Below the pieces are notes generated by a model. That model made no database searches, was not told where the DNA came from, and saw only the letters and a list, made by a program, of their open reading frames with translations. DNA of 64,000 nt from Entoloma clypeatum. Lineage: Eukaryota > Basidiomycota > Agaricomycetes > Agaricales > Entolomataceae. Location: NCBI GenBank assembly GCA_963565915.1, contig OY751487.1:496001-560000 (forward strand), given 5' to 3'. Positions 21,482 to 33,231 of the stretch are shown in pieces. The translations under genes were made by a program, and so were the position numbers. The stretch's first letter is position 1, and each line of letters starts with the position of its first letter.

Positions 21482-22139
21482 GGGTACATGGCCCAACATA
21501 GCCTTTGCAGTTGCAAAGATGTCACAGATGTCAGCCAACCCATCCCAAGAGCATCTTGATAAGTCTCTTTATATATGCAAGTATCTTGCAGGGATGCAGG
21601 ACTATTGCTTAAGCTTTAGAGGCGCATCAATGTCCTGCCTAGCTGTGTACACAGACTCGAATTGGGCATCAGATCCCTCTAACAGAAAGTCGCAGACGGG
21701 ATTCTATCTGAAACTTGCTGATGGCATAGTCATCTGGCAATCGTGCTGTCAAAAGACAATTGCGCACTTGTCCACGGAAGCCGAGTATATGGCACTCTCA
21801 GATTGTGCTAAAACCTGCAAATGACTCATCAACATGTTTGGCGAACTCCACCTTCCGAAAGTGACACCCATCCCTATCAATGGTGGTAATCAAGGGTCCA
21901 TCTTCAATGGGCAAAACCCTGTAACTGAAGGACGCACTAAACACATAGACATATGATACCACGCTATATGTATGTGAGTATATTGAAGAAGAAATAGTCG
22001 AGCACTTCTTCACTCCTGGGACTGATAACCCCGCGGACATGTTCACAAAGAACTTACCTCAAGTAACCTTTGAGAGATTCCGCTTGCAATTAGGGTTAGA
22101 GTTTACCTCACCCTACACTCCACTTATGAAGCGATTACC
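21482..22139 (+). pseudogene. copia-1 pol, RNase H end
   Basis: The segment resumes copia-1 pol after the LINE/copia-2 insertion. It shows KMSQMSANPSQEHLDKSLYI, AVYTDSNWASDPSNRKSQTG and HLSTEAEYMALSDCAKT, the Ty1/copia RNase H series. A stop (TGA 21822) and further lesions follow, but NPVTEGRTKHIDI, FFTPGTDNPADMFTKNL and the C-terminal LQLGLEF are readable to about 22110. The last codons (…KRLP) end at 22139 and continue at 43150 (ASK, stop) beyond copia-3. Confidence 0.88.
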
Positions 22140-22440
22140 TGTTGAAGTTCCACCTGGGCGCTAGCCACAGGCGTACTGAGCAACACAGCTACAGTGTGGA
22201 AGTACTCTACTTAGCGTTCTAGCCACTTACATGGTTTGGGAGGGTGAGGCTGGTGAGAGCGGTTGAGGCTGATAAGAGCGATGGAGCTGGTTAAGAGTCA
22301 AGAGACAACTTGTTGATATTGACAGTTTCCTGGTCTTATATACCGTACTACTGTTTGTACCAACCAAATAAGTATGTAATCGAAGATATGTAAATGGTCA
22401 CGTGATGTGATCTAATCTATGTGATGGAAAAGTTTCAACA
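22140..22440 (-). repeat. copia-3 3' LTR
   Basis: 301 bp, read on the - strand TGTTGAAACTTTTCC… to …GGTGGAACTTCAACA. It contains a TATA-like GGTATATAAGACC. Confidence 0.95.
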
Positions 22441-22509
22441 CCCCCCCATATTTAGTACATACTTCTAAATACATTTTTACTTTTTCCCATATAGGTGCTC
22501 TTTCTTCGT

Positions 22510-25500
22510 CTAGTTTTTAAGTAATCCGAAGTACGGGATAAACTTGCTAAAGAGGATTTTCCCCAGATTCTTAGTTAAAAGGTCTGCAGGGTTATTCACT
22601 CCTTCAATGAATTCGACCGTAATAACGCCTTCGGATACTTTTTCCCTGACAAAGTGGAATCGCACGTCGATGTACTTGGATCGCTTTTCAGTTACAGGAT
22701 TGGATGCGATAAAGACGGAGCCATTGTTGTCTCCATAGATCGGAACTGATCCGATCTGCATTCCAAGTTCGGCAAGCATGCTTCTAAGCCATGTCACTGC
22801 GCGACTGCAATCTGATAGAGCCATGTACTCTGCTTCTGTGGAAGAGAGGGCAATGGTTTTTTGCGCCGATGAAACCCATGTTACTGCTCCAGATGCCAGT
22901 GATATGAAGTAACCAGTGGTGGACTTTCTGGTGTTTTCGTCTGACGCCCAATTGGAGTCTGTAAATGCGTAGATTCCTTTCCCAGAATCACCATCATACA
23001 TGATCGCATAATCTTTCGTTGCCTTCAAATACCTGCAAATATCCCTTGCCACTTCTAAATGGCGTTCGGTAGGGTTTGCGGAAAATTGGGACATTTTGAT
23101 CACGGTGAAACAAATGTCGGGTCTTGTCCCGATCATTAAGTACAATAGTGATCCGATGACGGATTGGTACTTGGATCTGAGTTCCCCATTGGGTTCATCT
23201 TTGGACTTCATGGGTTTGTAGCCCATCGGGAGTGGGGTGTGGGTGGCATTGGATTCGCTCATCCCCATTCGTGCGAGAATTTTTTCAAGGTAAGGTACTT
23301 GATCAATGAAGATCCTCTTCCCACGTTGCCTTATTTGGATTGAGAGAAATTCTTTCGGTTCCCCATTAGACACTAGGTGGCCTAGGTCCCTACATTCCCA
23401 TGTTGTCATGAAGGGCTTCTTCTTCTCTAGCGTGTACTCTCGGTTTGTGCCGAGAAAAGCAGAGTCATCGACATAAATGATGGTGATTACAGTTTCCCCT
23501 TTGGTACTTGTGTGAATGAAAACTCCCGCATCGGAGTGAAGCCGGATAAAACCGAGCTTTTTCATGGAGGAATCGAGTTCTCTCCACCAGGCTAATGCGG
23601 CCTGCTTGAGTCCATATAGGGCTTTGTATAGTTGGTACACGAAGTGTTCTTTCCCTTTTACTATGTAACCCTCAGGCTGTCGCATGTAAATTACCTCATG
23701 GAGTCTTCCATAGAGGAAGGCTGATGAGACGTCCAAGAATGTCATGAACCACCCTTCAAGGGCTGTCAATGCCAGAATTAACTGGACAGTCTCGTACCTC
23801 ACTACCGGTGAGAAGATTTGATCGAAATCAATCCCTTCTACCTGTGAGAAGCCTTTTGCGACAAGGCGCGCTTTCAAACGCCTGTCGGATTTTTCATTGT
23901 AAACCCATTTGTTCCTTAGAGCCTTCCTCCCTGCAGGTAGGGGTACTAGCTCCGTGATCACCCTGCGGCTTTTGAGCATGTCTAGCTCTTTTCGTTCTGC
24001 CGCATACCAATCTTCTTTGTTTGGAAGAGGGTATATATCTTTGTGTGACATTTTGATGATGCCCACTTGGATAGAGATTGCCTCCATTAGGAGATCGTTC
24101 ATCCATGCCGTTTGACCGCCTAATCTACGTCTTCAATCCATTTTTTCAAGATCAGAAGCAGGGGTGTCTTCCCCATAGATGCTACCTGGCATTCTCCGAA
24201 CTCATCGTTCCCTGATCGGTCGATCTGGTACTTGTTCGGGTTCCGGAGTGGGTACTCACTCCTGACACTGGTAAGTTTTTCTGGAGGAAAAATCTATTGT
24301 GAAAGAGGAATCCTCTTTCCTTTGGATGTATCTTTGAGAAAGATACAAAGTATTTCATATAGAAAATTTTAGGAAACATATAATGTGTTTCCAAAGTATT
24401 TCTTCTGGTAAAACCTTTCATTTTTCCAAGAGTTATTCTCAAAGATAAACTTATTCCATTGTTCAAACAATGGATCTAGTTTTTCCTCAAGAAAAACTGT
24501 AGAATAAACAAAAAGTTTTTTGGCCAAAAATATTTGGAAAAAACATTACATGTTTCTTGAAAATTTCCATATAAAATACTTTGTATCTTTCTTAAAGATA
24601 TACCCAAAGGAAAGAGGATTCCTCTTTCATAATGAATTTTTCCTCCAGAAAAACTTTTCAGTGCCAGGAGTGTACTCGTAGTTCATCGTCGGGCTCGCTA
24701 GACGGCAAGTCATCGTCTGATTCAGGGTGATACTGTCCAGTGGGAACAGGGTTGTGAGGTTTTTCGTAATGACTGTCATTGTCATCGTTTCCGGGGATGA
24801 GGTCCTCAAACTCATCAGCCGGTTCTGGGTTTTCCATTTCTGGATGATTTTCTGGCAAAGGGTCGATGTGGCATCTGGGGTACTTGCTTTCATCAAAGAT
24901 AGCTTTCCCACCCATGAAAATTGTATTAGTCTTAGGATCCATGAAATGGTATCCTTTGACCCCTGGTCTTGATCCGAGATAAATCATCAATTGAGATCTG
25001 GACTCCAGGGAATTTCTACGTTTTTCCCTTTGGGATATACACATATGCCTGACATCCGAAGACTCTGATGCTTGACATATCGGGGATCTCATTGGTCACC
25101 CTGAAGTAAGGGGTATTCCATTCGAGACGTTGCATGGGGGTTCTGTTGTAGAGAAACGCTGCATGTTCCAAACAGAATTCCCACCACATAGGTGGTAAGC
25201 ACGCGTCGAAGCGCAAGGCCTGAGATTTCTCCCACAGGGTTTGATTTATCCGTTCTGCTCTACCATTCTGCTGGTGCTGATACGGGAGCGTGACGTCGAT
25301 CAGAATTCCATGATCGGCAAGTACATCCTTGTATTCGTTAAACTCTCCACCTCCATCAACTCGCCATTTTTTAGGAGTGGCGGTGAACTGATTCTGGATC
25401 ATCACAAGAAATTGTCGCAGTGCCGTGATGGCATCCGACTTCTTTCTAAGCAAGACAACCCAGACGTGGGATAAAAAATCGTCCAAAAACGTGAGGAAAT

Positions 25501-25870
25501 ATTTATATTTATGGTATGATGCCGTGGATATCTGTTTGAGATCGGAATGGATCAGATCAAAGGTTTTGGTTGCCCTTGTCATCGAATTGGGATATGACTG
25601 ATTCAGCATTTTCCCTTTGAGGCAACCTGTGCAACTTTCCTGTGATTTCTCATGTACTAGTGTTTCAGGTACCCCTTTGGTACTGGTGGGAATCTTTCGG
25701 AGTGCTTGATCATTTGGGTGACCAAGGCGCTTGTGCCATGTTTCGACAGTGATTTTGCTCGAAATTGCATGGATCTGGTCATAGCGTATTTCAGTGTCTA
25801 ACCAGTAAATGGTTTGACCAAGGATGTGGGGCGAAAACTGGATTTTGTAGAGATGGTGATTTCTCCACAA
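22510..25870 (-). pseudogene. copia-3 pol: integrase and RT/RNase H, broken by a MITE
   Basis: The integrase frame (25870-25016, then 25092-24658) has TWHKRLGHPNDQALRKIP, CTGCLKGKM, IHSDLKQISTASYHKYKY, RVDGGGEFNEYKDVLADHG and YQHQQNGRAERINQ. A palindromic MITE (24257-24672) interrupts the linker. RT resumes in a 530-codon open frame (24102-22510) with KGFSQVEGIDFDQIFSPVVR, LDVSSAFLYGRLHEVIYM, ALYGLKQAALAWW and the catalytic IIYVDDSAFLG. The RNase H end has AFTDSNWASDENTRKSTTG and ALSSTEAEYMALSDCSRA. The shift between the protease frame (ends 25798) and the integrase frame is 1 nt in the 25800-25870 overlap. Confidence 0.9.
24257..24672. repeat. Palindromic MITE copy 1 (in copia-3 pol)
   Basis: A 416-bp element with long imperfect inverted ends (about 130 bp each): CACTCCTGACACTGG… and …CCAGTGCCAGGAGTG when read inward. 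It is flanked by TACT (24253-24256 and 24673-24676). It has no coding capacity. A second copy of equal length lies at 54597-55012. Confidence 0.9.
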
Positions 25871-27696
25871 GTTCCGTCTACTTTGTAACCATGGTTAAGG
25901 AAGATGCCTAGGGACAATAGGCGTGTGTCCATGTCCGGGATGTAGAACACCGGTCTGAGAAGATGGGTTTTAACTTCCCCATTTAGGGTGTGCCATACTG
26001 GAACAGCCCCAACTCCGAGAATTTCCAGTTTTTTCCCTTTAGCTGCAGTTTGGACAAAACGCTTGACCATGAGAGGTCTATAATATGCGAAGTCCTTAAA
26101 CTCATAGGTGAAGTGTAAAGAGGCGCCGGAATCTAAGATCCATTGCACGCGTTCTTTTTCCTTACAATGTGTACAAGAGGCAAAATGTTTAATATATTTT
26201 TTGTGTAGATCACTGCTGAAGTGATCTACGCACTCTGTACTGGTACTAGCTAATATATTATACGTCTGTTGAGAGACATAATTAGCATTCTGCATTTGGT
26301 AAGGTTTGAAAGAAGGGTTTGACGAACCGTCTAGTTCGATCTCGTCCACAAACTCGTCTGGCCCCATCCGTTCTTGGTCTATGTCCATCATCCGCAGCGA
26401 TTGGTCTAATGGCGGAGTCACTCGACGCTGTTTAGTTGGCCTCTCATCGATGTCTGGAATGATGGTGTCCAAGATACGAAGATTTGACCCAGAGGGTCGG
26501 GCGCCAATTTCTCAGGTGAGTTTTCTCACCCTCTCGTTCTTTTTCCACACTGACGGCTTTCCAGAAGGAAGCCCGGTGTACTGGGAAGGAGGAGGGTTCA
26601 TGCGTTGCAGTAGTGACTGCATCCTTTCTGACTCAGGTTGTACAGTAAAGGAAGTCTTTCCGCGACCGGTTACGGTGGTGAAAGACGGTGCATGATAAGG
26701 AGCAGGGCGACGAGGGGGTAGAGGACAAGGAGCAGGATGACGAGGGGGTTGCTCAATGGCCGGTGCGATGAACTTGACCATCTCCTCGGCATGGTCGGAC
26801 TCGTTGTCCGCGTTGTTGGCGCGTTTTTTCTGGTTGCGCCAGCGTCCCTTTCCCTTCTTCTTTTCAGAAGCGGCACTTGGGTCGGTCGAGTTAGGCTGCT
26901 CGTCAGCATTGTTCCGTGAGGTACTCAGCGCTGTCTGCTTTTCCCATTTGGGGTCTTGCCCCTTTCGCTTAGTCCCGGAGATTTTCCGGGCCTGCTCGTT
27001 GGACACCCGAGTAGACCCTATCGCATACTTGCGCCTGTACTCTGAAACGATGCTGTCAGTGACGGCCTGCCATGTGAAGTCATCGGCATCGTAGACCTGA
27101 AAGAGGGCGGTGGAGAGGGACGACCAAGCGTCAGGAATGGCACTTGCCAAGATCATAGCCTGCATCAGATCAGGCACAACGAATTTTGAGTCGCTAAGGC
27201 GAGCGAAGAGTGACCCAAGGCGCTCCATTTCCAGTACGGGGTCGCGACCCGACAGCTTGAAGGAGGCAGCGGCTTTGAAGTCGCCAAATATGGTGGCAGG
27301 GGAGACTTTTGAATAGGAATCTTTTAACGCCTTCCAGGCATCCCTTGAGGACTTGGCGTCCTTGATGTGCCTCCTGATAGCCTCGGAGACTTTGAGGCAG
27401 ATGGAGCCTAGAGCCATGTCGTCGTCCCTGATCCAAGTCTTCCTTTCCTTGTGGAAGGCGGGTTGGTCGACGGTAGTGGTGACCACCGGAGGTTGAGTCG
27501 CAGACGTTGAGGTGGCGGAGGCAGGGGTGGAGACCGTGACCGTAAAGTCCGCGATGTCGGGGCGCTCAATGTCGCCGGATACGAGGCACCAGACTCCTTG
27601 ATGGAGAAGGTACGACTTCATTTTTTTGGCCCAACTCTGGTAGTCGATGCCGTCGAAGATGGTGATGGAGTCGAGGGCGGAGCGAGAGGTAGACAT
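25798..27696 (-). pseudogene. copia-3 gag and protease
   Basis: Gag starts at ATG 27696 (MSTSRSALDSITIFDGIDYQ) and is open to TGA 26512. Its KDAWKALKDSYSKVSPATIF and LSGRDPVLEMERLGSLFARL blocks are of the copia gag type. The same frame continues after the TGA into a segment with IPDIDERPTKQ, CTHCKEKERV and the protease box WILDSGASLHFTYEFKDF (about 26115-26170), so a single nonsense codon separates gag and protease. No zinc knuckle is obvious. Confidence 0.88.
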
Positions 27697-28052
27697 TTTT
27701 AATGAGTCTAAAAGGAGTTCTCCCAATCAGTGATGTTCTTGATTTTAGAGAAAACAAATAAATGATTCCTCATAACATATTCCCCTCAGGAATAGCGGTT
27801 GTGGGAAAAACCCTTTTTGTCAGAAGTGTATGAGGTACGTTCAACGTTTCCACATGATGTGTACTAAGTCAATCCCCTTAGGAACGCTTCATGACAGGTA
27901 CTTGTCGTAATGACATTCCCAGGTTCACATGTGAAGAAGTATGACTCAGAACCTAGATCTTTCGATCGGTTCTTTGCCAACCAGGGTAGAGTGGGCAGGT
28001 ACTTGCTGTTGCCAGCGTTCCCAAGTTCCTCTGCTATCCGGGGCCCATAACC

Positions 28053-28287
28053 TGTTGAAGTTCCACCTGGGCGCTAGCCACAGGCGTACTGAGCAACACA
28101 GCTACAGTGTGGAAGTACTCTACTTAACCGTTCTAGCCACTTACATGGTTTGGGAGGGTGAGGCTGGTGAGAGCAGTTGAGGCTGATAAGAGCGATGGAG
28201 CTGGTTAAGAGTCAAGAGACAACTTGTTGATATTGACAGTTTCCTGGTCTTATATACCGTACTACTGTTTGTACCAACCAAATAAGT
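28053..28287 (-). repeat. copia-3 5' LTR, internal-side half
   Basis: It matches 22140-22374 closely and then stops at ATAAGT (28282-28287), where the tyrosine-recombinase element begins. The remaining LTR part is at 43078-43144. Confidence 0.95.
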
Positions 28288-28640
28288 CGCCTTAATCGAG
28301 CCGTTTTATGAGGTGGGGTGATAAAATCGGTAAAGACGGCGTTCACCCTTTGCCCGCGATCGAGCACCGGAGGGCAACCGTCTTCAGTAGCGACGTCGGC
28401 TGTGGCAGCCGAGGGGACCCGAGTAGGGCCTGTTACCGCCCAGCCAGGGTTCGCCAGCACCTGAATCACCCCCAACCAGCCATCACGCCACATCAAGATG
28501 CGAGATCTCACGAACCCTCATCATGGCGATCGCTCCAGCTCATTGACTGAGTTCTCGAACACGTCCAGCTGTCCAGCTGCTGCCTTTGCACGATGTCCCT
28601 CCCTCGTTTTGCCCTCAGCTCCCCTGCCCTCCTCCACATG
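28288..28640. other. Left end of the tyrosine-recombinase element, non-coding
   Basis: GC-rich compared with the copia LTR beside it. It contains TCGGTAAAGACG (28327-28338) and a perfect 7-bp stem TCGGCTG/CAGCCGA with a 3-base loop (28396-28412). I recognise no gene. Confidence 0.5.
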
Positions 28641-28809
28641 AAGAGAACATCTTGATGGCTTTCACAACTGGGTGATAAGGTGTGTAGGTATGGGTTTTGC
28701 AGCCACGGTCTTCTTTGTTTCTAAACAATTCTTTTTCATCACTTCTGCATCAAGACAGAGGATGGTACATCCATGTTCGGCATTGCATTCATGATCATGC
28801 TAAGATTTT

Positions 28810-29076
28810 TCATTGAGCCTTTCCTAATTGTACATCCCCTGGGATGCCTTTCAAACAGTCGAGATACTTAGCATTGCAAGGATAGAACCTATTTTGATAC
28901 ATGACTTGAATAAGCACTGTGCCAATGTGAGGATTCTGGGAGTTTTTGTCACCCACGATCCACAGGTATGGCTCGGAACAATCACGCAGATTCTGGCCTT
29001 CCCTGAAAAAATCAAAGTTGTGCAAGACCCTAAGGGCTGCGAGTTTGACGTGGGACCTCATTGAGCCCTGAATCAT
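28810..29076 (-). CDS. Unrecognised 88-codon ORF in the tyrosine-recombinase element
   Basis: The frame starts at ATG 29076 and has balanced amino-acid usage with aromatic and charged blocks (NFDFFREGQNL, YLWIVGDKNSQNPH). No signal peptide, membrane segment or known motif is seen, and there is no intron series around it. It may be a remnant of a larger gene or chance. Downstream, 29088-29165 has an inverted-repeat-rich stretch (AAAGCCC…GGGCTTT, GTAAATTT…AAATTTAC). Confidence 0.25.
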   Translation of the reverse strand: MIQGSMRSHVKLAALRVLHNFDFFREGQNLRDCSEPYLWIVGDKNSQNPHIGTVLIQVMYQNRFYPCNAKYLDCLKGIPGDVQLGKAQ

Positions 29077-29726
29077 AAATTTACGGTGTCTGTCAGACAG
29101 AAAGCCCTAATGCATGGGCTTTCCTCCCACCGCTTGTAAATCTGTAAATTTCATAAATTTACGGTAAATCTGACTGAGTAAAACCTGCAGAACACCTTAC
29201 TAAAAAGAGAGTCCATAAATGAAGATGGTATTACACATTGCATTGAGTATAGGGTGCTGCATGACAGATGGTTATTGTCTATTACATTTCCTATATACCA
29301 AAAGGAGGAGCACATTCCTCCACAGGCATCACCTGGTTCTATGATTGAGCATCCTGGACTTGCAGCATCTCGGGCCATGGGCATTGACGCGACGCGTTGT
29401 TTTGTTGATGTGTTTGTTTGTTTGTTTGTTTGTTTGTTTGCATGGCCAATCTGTTCGGTGACAGCTGGGTCGCAACATCGACATTTGTTGGCTGCACCCC
29501 CATCGACATCCAGCTCTTAGCTGGCAGCTGAGTATTCTTGGCCCATGCATGGCTGACAGCCTGTTCTCAAAGCTCCCAAAATGGTGCTTTCTTTCTCTCA
29601 CCCTCCTGAACCATGACCTTGCACCACCTGTTGTCTCGGAAGATGCAAGCCTTGCCGACAAACCACGACAATGGGAGTTCCTGGGCTTTGAAATGTGAGC
29701 CGACTCTGCAGGTGCTCCTCGAGATA

Positions 29727-31754
29727 TCACTGATGACACCTTGTGGCAGATTTTGCAACCAGCAGCAGAAGTTTGTGCCCTCACCCAAGTTGCAACTGAT
29801 GAGGGATTCGAGCCACGTCGGCGCGGACATGGGACACTTTTTATTGGAATCGACGCAAGGTGAGCGCTCCCGTTTCGAATGGGTCTTGTTTGCTGATATC
29901 TGACCTACCAAGTATACTTCTCACTCGCGCGCAGTGTCACCCCCGAAGTCGAGGATCCTGCATGCAGGTCGGTGAGAATCTGCCTCTGCAGATTCTCTTT
30001 TGGCAGATCTGTCGGCTCTTATCCATCGCTGTCACCGCCATCTTTGTTTTCGACAGCCCTGAACGGCCGTCTGTCAAGCGCGGCTGCAAGGTGAAAACGG
30101 AACCTCACGCGCTGATGCGTGCTTATGAAGAGCTCATCAAGAGAGCTGGATTTCACTCATATGTGGTGAGTGAATCACCTCCCATGGAAACCCTCCCACT
30201 GAGCATTTTTCTCAGGCTCGGGGAGAAGCGGAGGCAGAGCTTGCATGGCTCAACCGAACGGGAAGAATCGACGCTGTCTGGACGGATGATGCTGATGCGC
30301 TTCTCTTTGGGGCGACACACGTTATACAAATGTAGGCCTTTCCGTTTCGCTCGCCACGGCCCGTTCATCTGAGATCGCAACCTCCAGCCCCACCATCGCA
30401 CATGACCATGACAACATCACCGTGTTCACCGCCGAAGCCATCCGCAGCGACCCTGCTGTGTCGCTGACGCAGGCGCAGATGCGCCTGGTCGGTCTTCTAG
30501 CTGGTAATGACTATCATATGGTTAGTCCACTCTTCGGATCAAGTGCCCGTTCATCCGAATCTTATGTCCAAAATGCAAACAGACGGGTCTGAGGGGCTGC
30601 GGGATCACGACAGCACACAGGCTCAGCAGTGGAACGGCACTCGCCGAGGAACTTGAGCATGCCGTGTGCACCATGGCACAGCCCGATCTTGACGAGTTCC
30701 TTAGGGAATGGAGGGCGAGACTTGGGGTCCAGCTTGCATGGGACCCAGACCATGTCCTTCTTGTCAAGCAATCCCGCGCCGCACATAACATCACCCCTGC
30801 GTTTCCTCCACTCGACGTCCTGCGTCTGTTTCTCTATCCTGCCACGTCATCTGATGCTGTCGATGCCTCGCAGTGGGGAAAACTGAAGCCAGACCTCCCG
30901 TTGCTTGCAGACTGGTGTGAGAAATATTTTTCATGGGGATCATCAGGCGAAATCTTGAAACGGTTTCGGGACAATGTATGGGTCGGCATTTGCTTCCGAT
31001 ACCTTCTCAACGTAGGTCTTTTTCGCACCTCACATTTTCGTTCCTCATTCTGACAATCCACCCCAACCAGCCCACGAATGTCAATGCCACACTCGCAGCT
31101 CATGTTTCGAACAGCGCGAGCCCAGACTTCACCCACGACAACATACTCCGGATCAAGAAGGAATCCCTTGGTCCTGGTGCACCTTCACGAGGGCCTGTCG
31201 TGCCAGGCTACATGTTCGAGATCGGAACCCACTCTCTTGCGGCCACAACCATCTGTGGGCTACGTGCGACCATCCCACGTCCAGATCCTTTGCCGCATGG
31301 GGCCTCGATGTCAGTCTGGGCGCCGAGGACCATCCTCAAGCACGTCCTCCCCCAACTTGTCGAGTCGTTTGGCCAGAGACTCAATGCTCCCCATGTCAAA
31401 CTGGTAAAAAAAAACATGCTGTGTATCACCCATTCAATCAGACTGACCACCTGTCAACAGATCTTTGGCCCCGTGCACTCTGCACAGCCCATCCATGACA
31501 TGTCAGGACCACCTGCCGCCTCCAGCTCTGGCCAGGGTGGGGGCCCGCGGACATGTGAGTTGGATGAGGAGAGAGCTGCGTGCGTCAATGTCGAGTGCCG
31601 TGGATTGATTTTTCGTGGATTTATCGATCTGAGCAAGGATTGTAGCCCAGAAGCAGCAGATAGTAGACAGGATGGCTTGGATGAAGAGGAACATGCACGC
31701 ATTGCAGCTGAAAGCCGTGGCTTGAGGTTCTTGGGGTTTGTCGATTTGACCTAA
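29727..31754 (+). CDS. XPG/Rad2-family nuclease, GEN1-like (flap/Holliday-junction endonuclease), start lost or unclear
   Basis: Seven exons are read: about 29727-29869, 29913-30165, 30216-30331, 30388-30520, 30583-31011, 31071-31403, 31461-31754. All introns are GT-AG and in phase. The XPG N-region is DDTLWQILQPAAEV…FIGIDAS, with the metal-binding Asp in GIDAS. It is followed by FVFDSPERPSVKRG, where GPERPxxKRG is usual. The XPG-I region has ARGEAEAELAWLNRTGRIDA and TDDADALLFGA, giving the Glu/Asp catalytic cluster. A helix-hairpin-helix segment follows (LLAGNDYHM…GLRGCGITTAHRL). Known family members cut flaps or four-way junctions in the nucleus. The usual MGI…LW start is not seen; a stop at 29698 precedes the frame, so it may lack a start codon. 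The gene lies 200 bp upstream of the recombinase ATG, on the same strand. Confidence 0.82.
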
Positions 31755-31954
31755 CAGTTTTCCAAACTAGTATAGTAGTGTCTTCTCACTGTCTGTTGCG
31801 AAAAAGTCTCTTGTATTGTATATATCTATTGTATCTATTCACACATACTACAAGACAGTCAACAGATTTGATATTTTTCGTATCGGAGGTTGATTTTCTG
31901 ACGAGGTGGAATACCTCTGAGACATATCAACATTGCCACGTCAACCACCCCACC

Positions 31955-32331
31955 ATGGCTGCCACAAGGACACCCAAGACGTCTGCAACCAAGCCTGCAA
32001 TGAAGAAGAAGACGGTGGGGTCTGCGAAGAGCCTCGAGACCCTGCAGCGTCTGAAATCAAATGTGATCAAGGCATATGTCAACGTGAAGAATACCGATGA
32101 AGGTTACAGGTACCACGTCGACCGAGCAAAGCAATTTCTGGATGAGGTCGTCGAGGAGCGGAGAGAGGGGGGGTTGTCGTGTGCGACCAGGGTATAGTCA
32201 CCGAGGAGCTGGCGACGGCATTCAGCACGCCGAACCGGCACTCGGTCTTCGCGCTTGAGTCGTACATCACGCAAAAATGCTTCCATGGAAATTGTAAGGA
32301 CAGCTACGCGGAGGGCGTAAGGGCAGCCTTC
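31955..32331 (+). pseudogene. Tyrosine recombinase, 5' part (N-terminal core-binding region)
   Basis: ATG 31955 (CACCATGG context) opens a basic N-terminus (TPKTSATKPAMKKKT) and a helical segment with LQRLKSNVIKAYVNVKNTDE. A 1-nt slip in the G7 run at 32167-32173 shifts the frame; after it the reading VTEELATAFSTPNRHSVFAL…YAEGVRAAF is continuous. At 32331 the gene is interrupted by gypsy-M (duplication CCTTC at 32327-32331 and 40534-40538). It continues at 40539 with CHYWDRM. The fold corresponds to the SAM-like DNA-binding domain of tyrosine recombinases; this is inferred from its position. Confidence 0.75.
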
Positions 32332-32701
32332 TGTTATGCGTAACAAACCGTTCCAAGGTTTGGGCAGAGTATGCAGGAAGATGGAAAGGCGAAGAGCAAT
32401 GTGATTGCTAAATCTAAGGAATGTAGCTATGGTACATGAGGTTTATATAGTACTGACTATGAGCGGTAGCGAATGAGTCAGTAACTGCGGAAGGCAGTGC
32501 GCATGAGTAAGGCGACTGCGGAAGGCTATGCACTAATGAGTAAGCTGACTGCGGAATGAGTCAGACAGCTGCGGAAAGCGAGTCAGCGCGAGAGCGAAGT
32601 ATACTAAAGGGAATAAGGTATAATACGATATGTGTAAACGGGGGCCGATGAGTAAAAGTGAAGAGGTAAGCGTATACGTCCGTAGTCGTTAGTCCATAAC
32701 A
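32332..32701 (-). repeat. gypsy-M 3' LTR
   Basis: 370 bp. It contains several short tandem GACTGCGGAAGGC-like and GAGTCAG-like words around 32480-32590. Confidence 0.95.
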
Positions 32702-32843
32702 TGTTCCCCTCCTCAAGGTCTGTGTCCTCACAGACTACCTACTCCCATCCATCGTTGCCATTTGGATCGGCCCAGGCAGGGTCAACTCGGTTACCCCAAT
32801 CCTTTATCAGTTCATCGTTTACCGCTGTGGCAAACTCTAAACC

Positions 32844-33107
32844 TCAAATGGCGAGGCGAAGGCGTCGATTCTCGACAGCAAGGGTGTTGGTATAGTTTTT
32901 GAGGATGAGTTTCTCCTCAGCGGTGGGGGCGGTTGGTAAATCGGAGAGGGTATGAAGGCGGATATGCATCTGCCGGTGGAGGATGTCGGCAACGGAGGTT
33001 TCGAGCGCATGGATCTGGTCGCGCATGGAGAGCGCTTCGCCGATGAGGGTGGTGATGGTGGGGTTGATATCGGAAGCATCGGTGGAGGCGGCGGTGATGT
33101 TGGACAT
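32844..33107 (-). CDS. Extra small ORF of gypsy-M between pol and 3' LTR
   Basis: ATG 33107 (MSNITAASTDASDINPTITT) starts an 87-residue frame 125 bp after the pol stop. The frame is also open upstream of this ATG. The sequence is predicted mostly helical with heptad-like Leu/Ile spacing (IHALETSVADILHRQMHIRL) and no Cys or membrane segment. Function unknown. The position matches the extra ORF of gypsy-2, but the sequences are not alike. Confidence 0.45.
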   Translation of the reverse strand: MSNITAASTDASDINPTITTLIGEALSMRDQIHALETSVADILHRQMHIRLHTLSDLPTAPTAEEKLILKNYTNTLAVENRRLRLAI

Positions 33108-33231
33108 GGTGCGGAGGATGTTGGAGAGATAGAGGAAGAATGGAGTAGCTATATTTGAAGACGGAGCGGGGAACTCGGTGGGTTTTTGACTGATGAGGTC
33201 GATGTTGTTGGCTGCTTTCAACAGGTGTCTT

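Noticed and set aside
28810..29064. Overlapping open frames on both strands inside the recombinase element
   Set aside because: Only the - strand frame was kept, as a low-confidence entry; the + strand frame (28828-29064) has no motif or splice context.
29412..29440. TTTG microsatellite near the nuclease gene
   Set aside because: Simple repeat of no evident function; it does not coincide with an element end.
30834..31702. Long antisense frames over the nuclease gene
   Set aside because: Shadow frames; the + strand has splice sites and family motifs.
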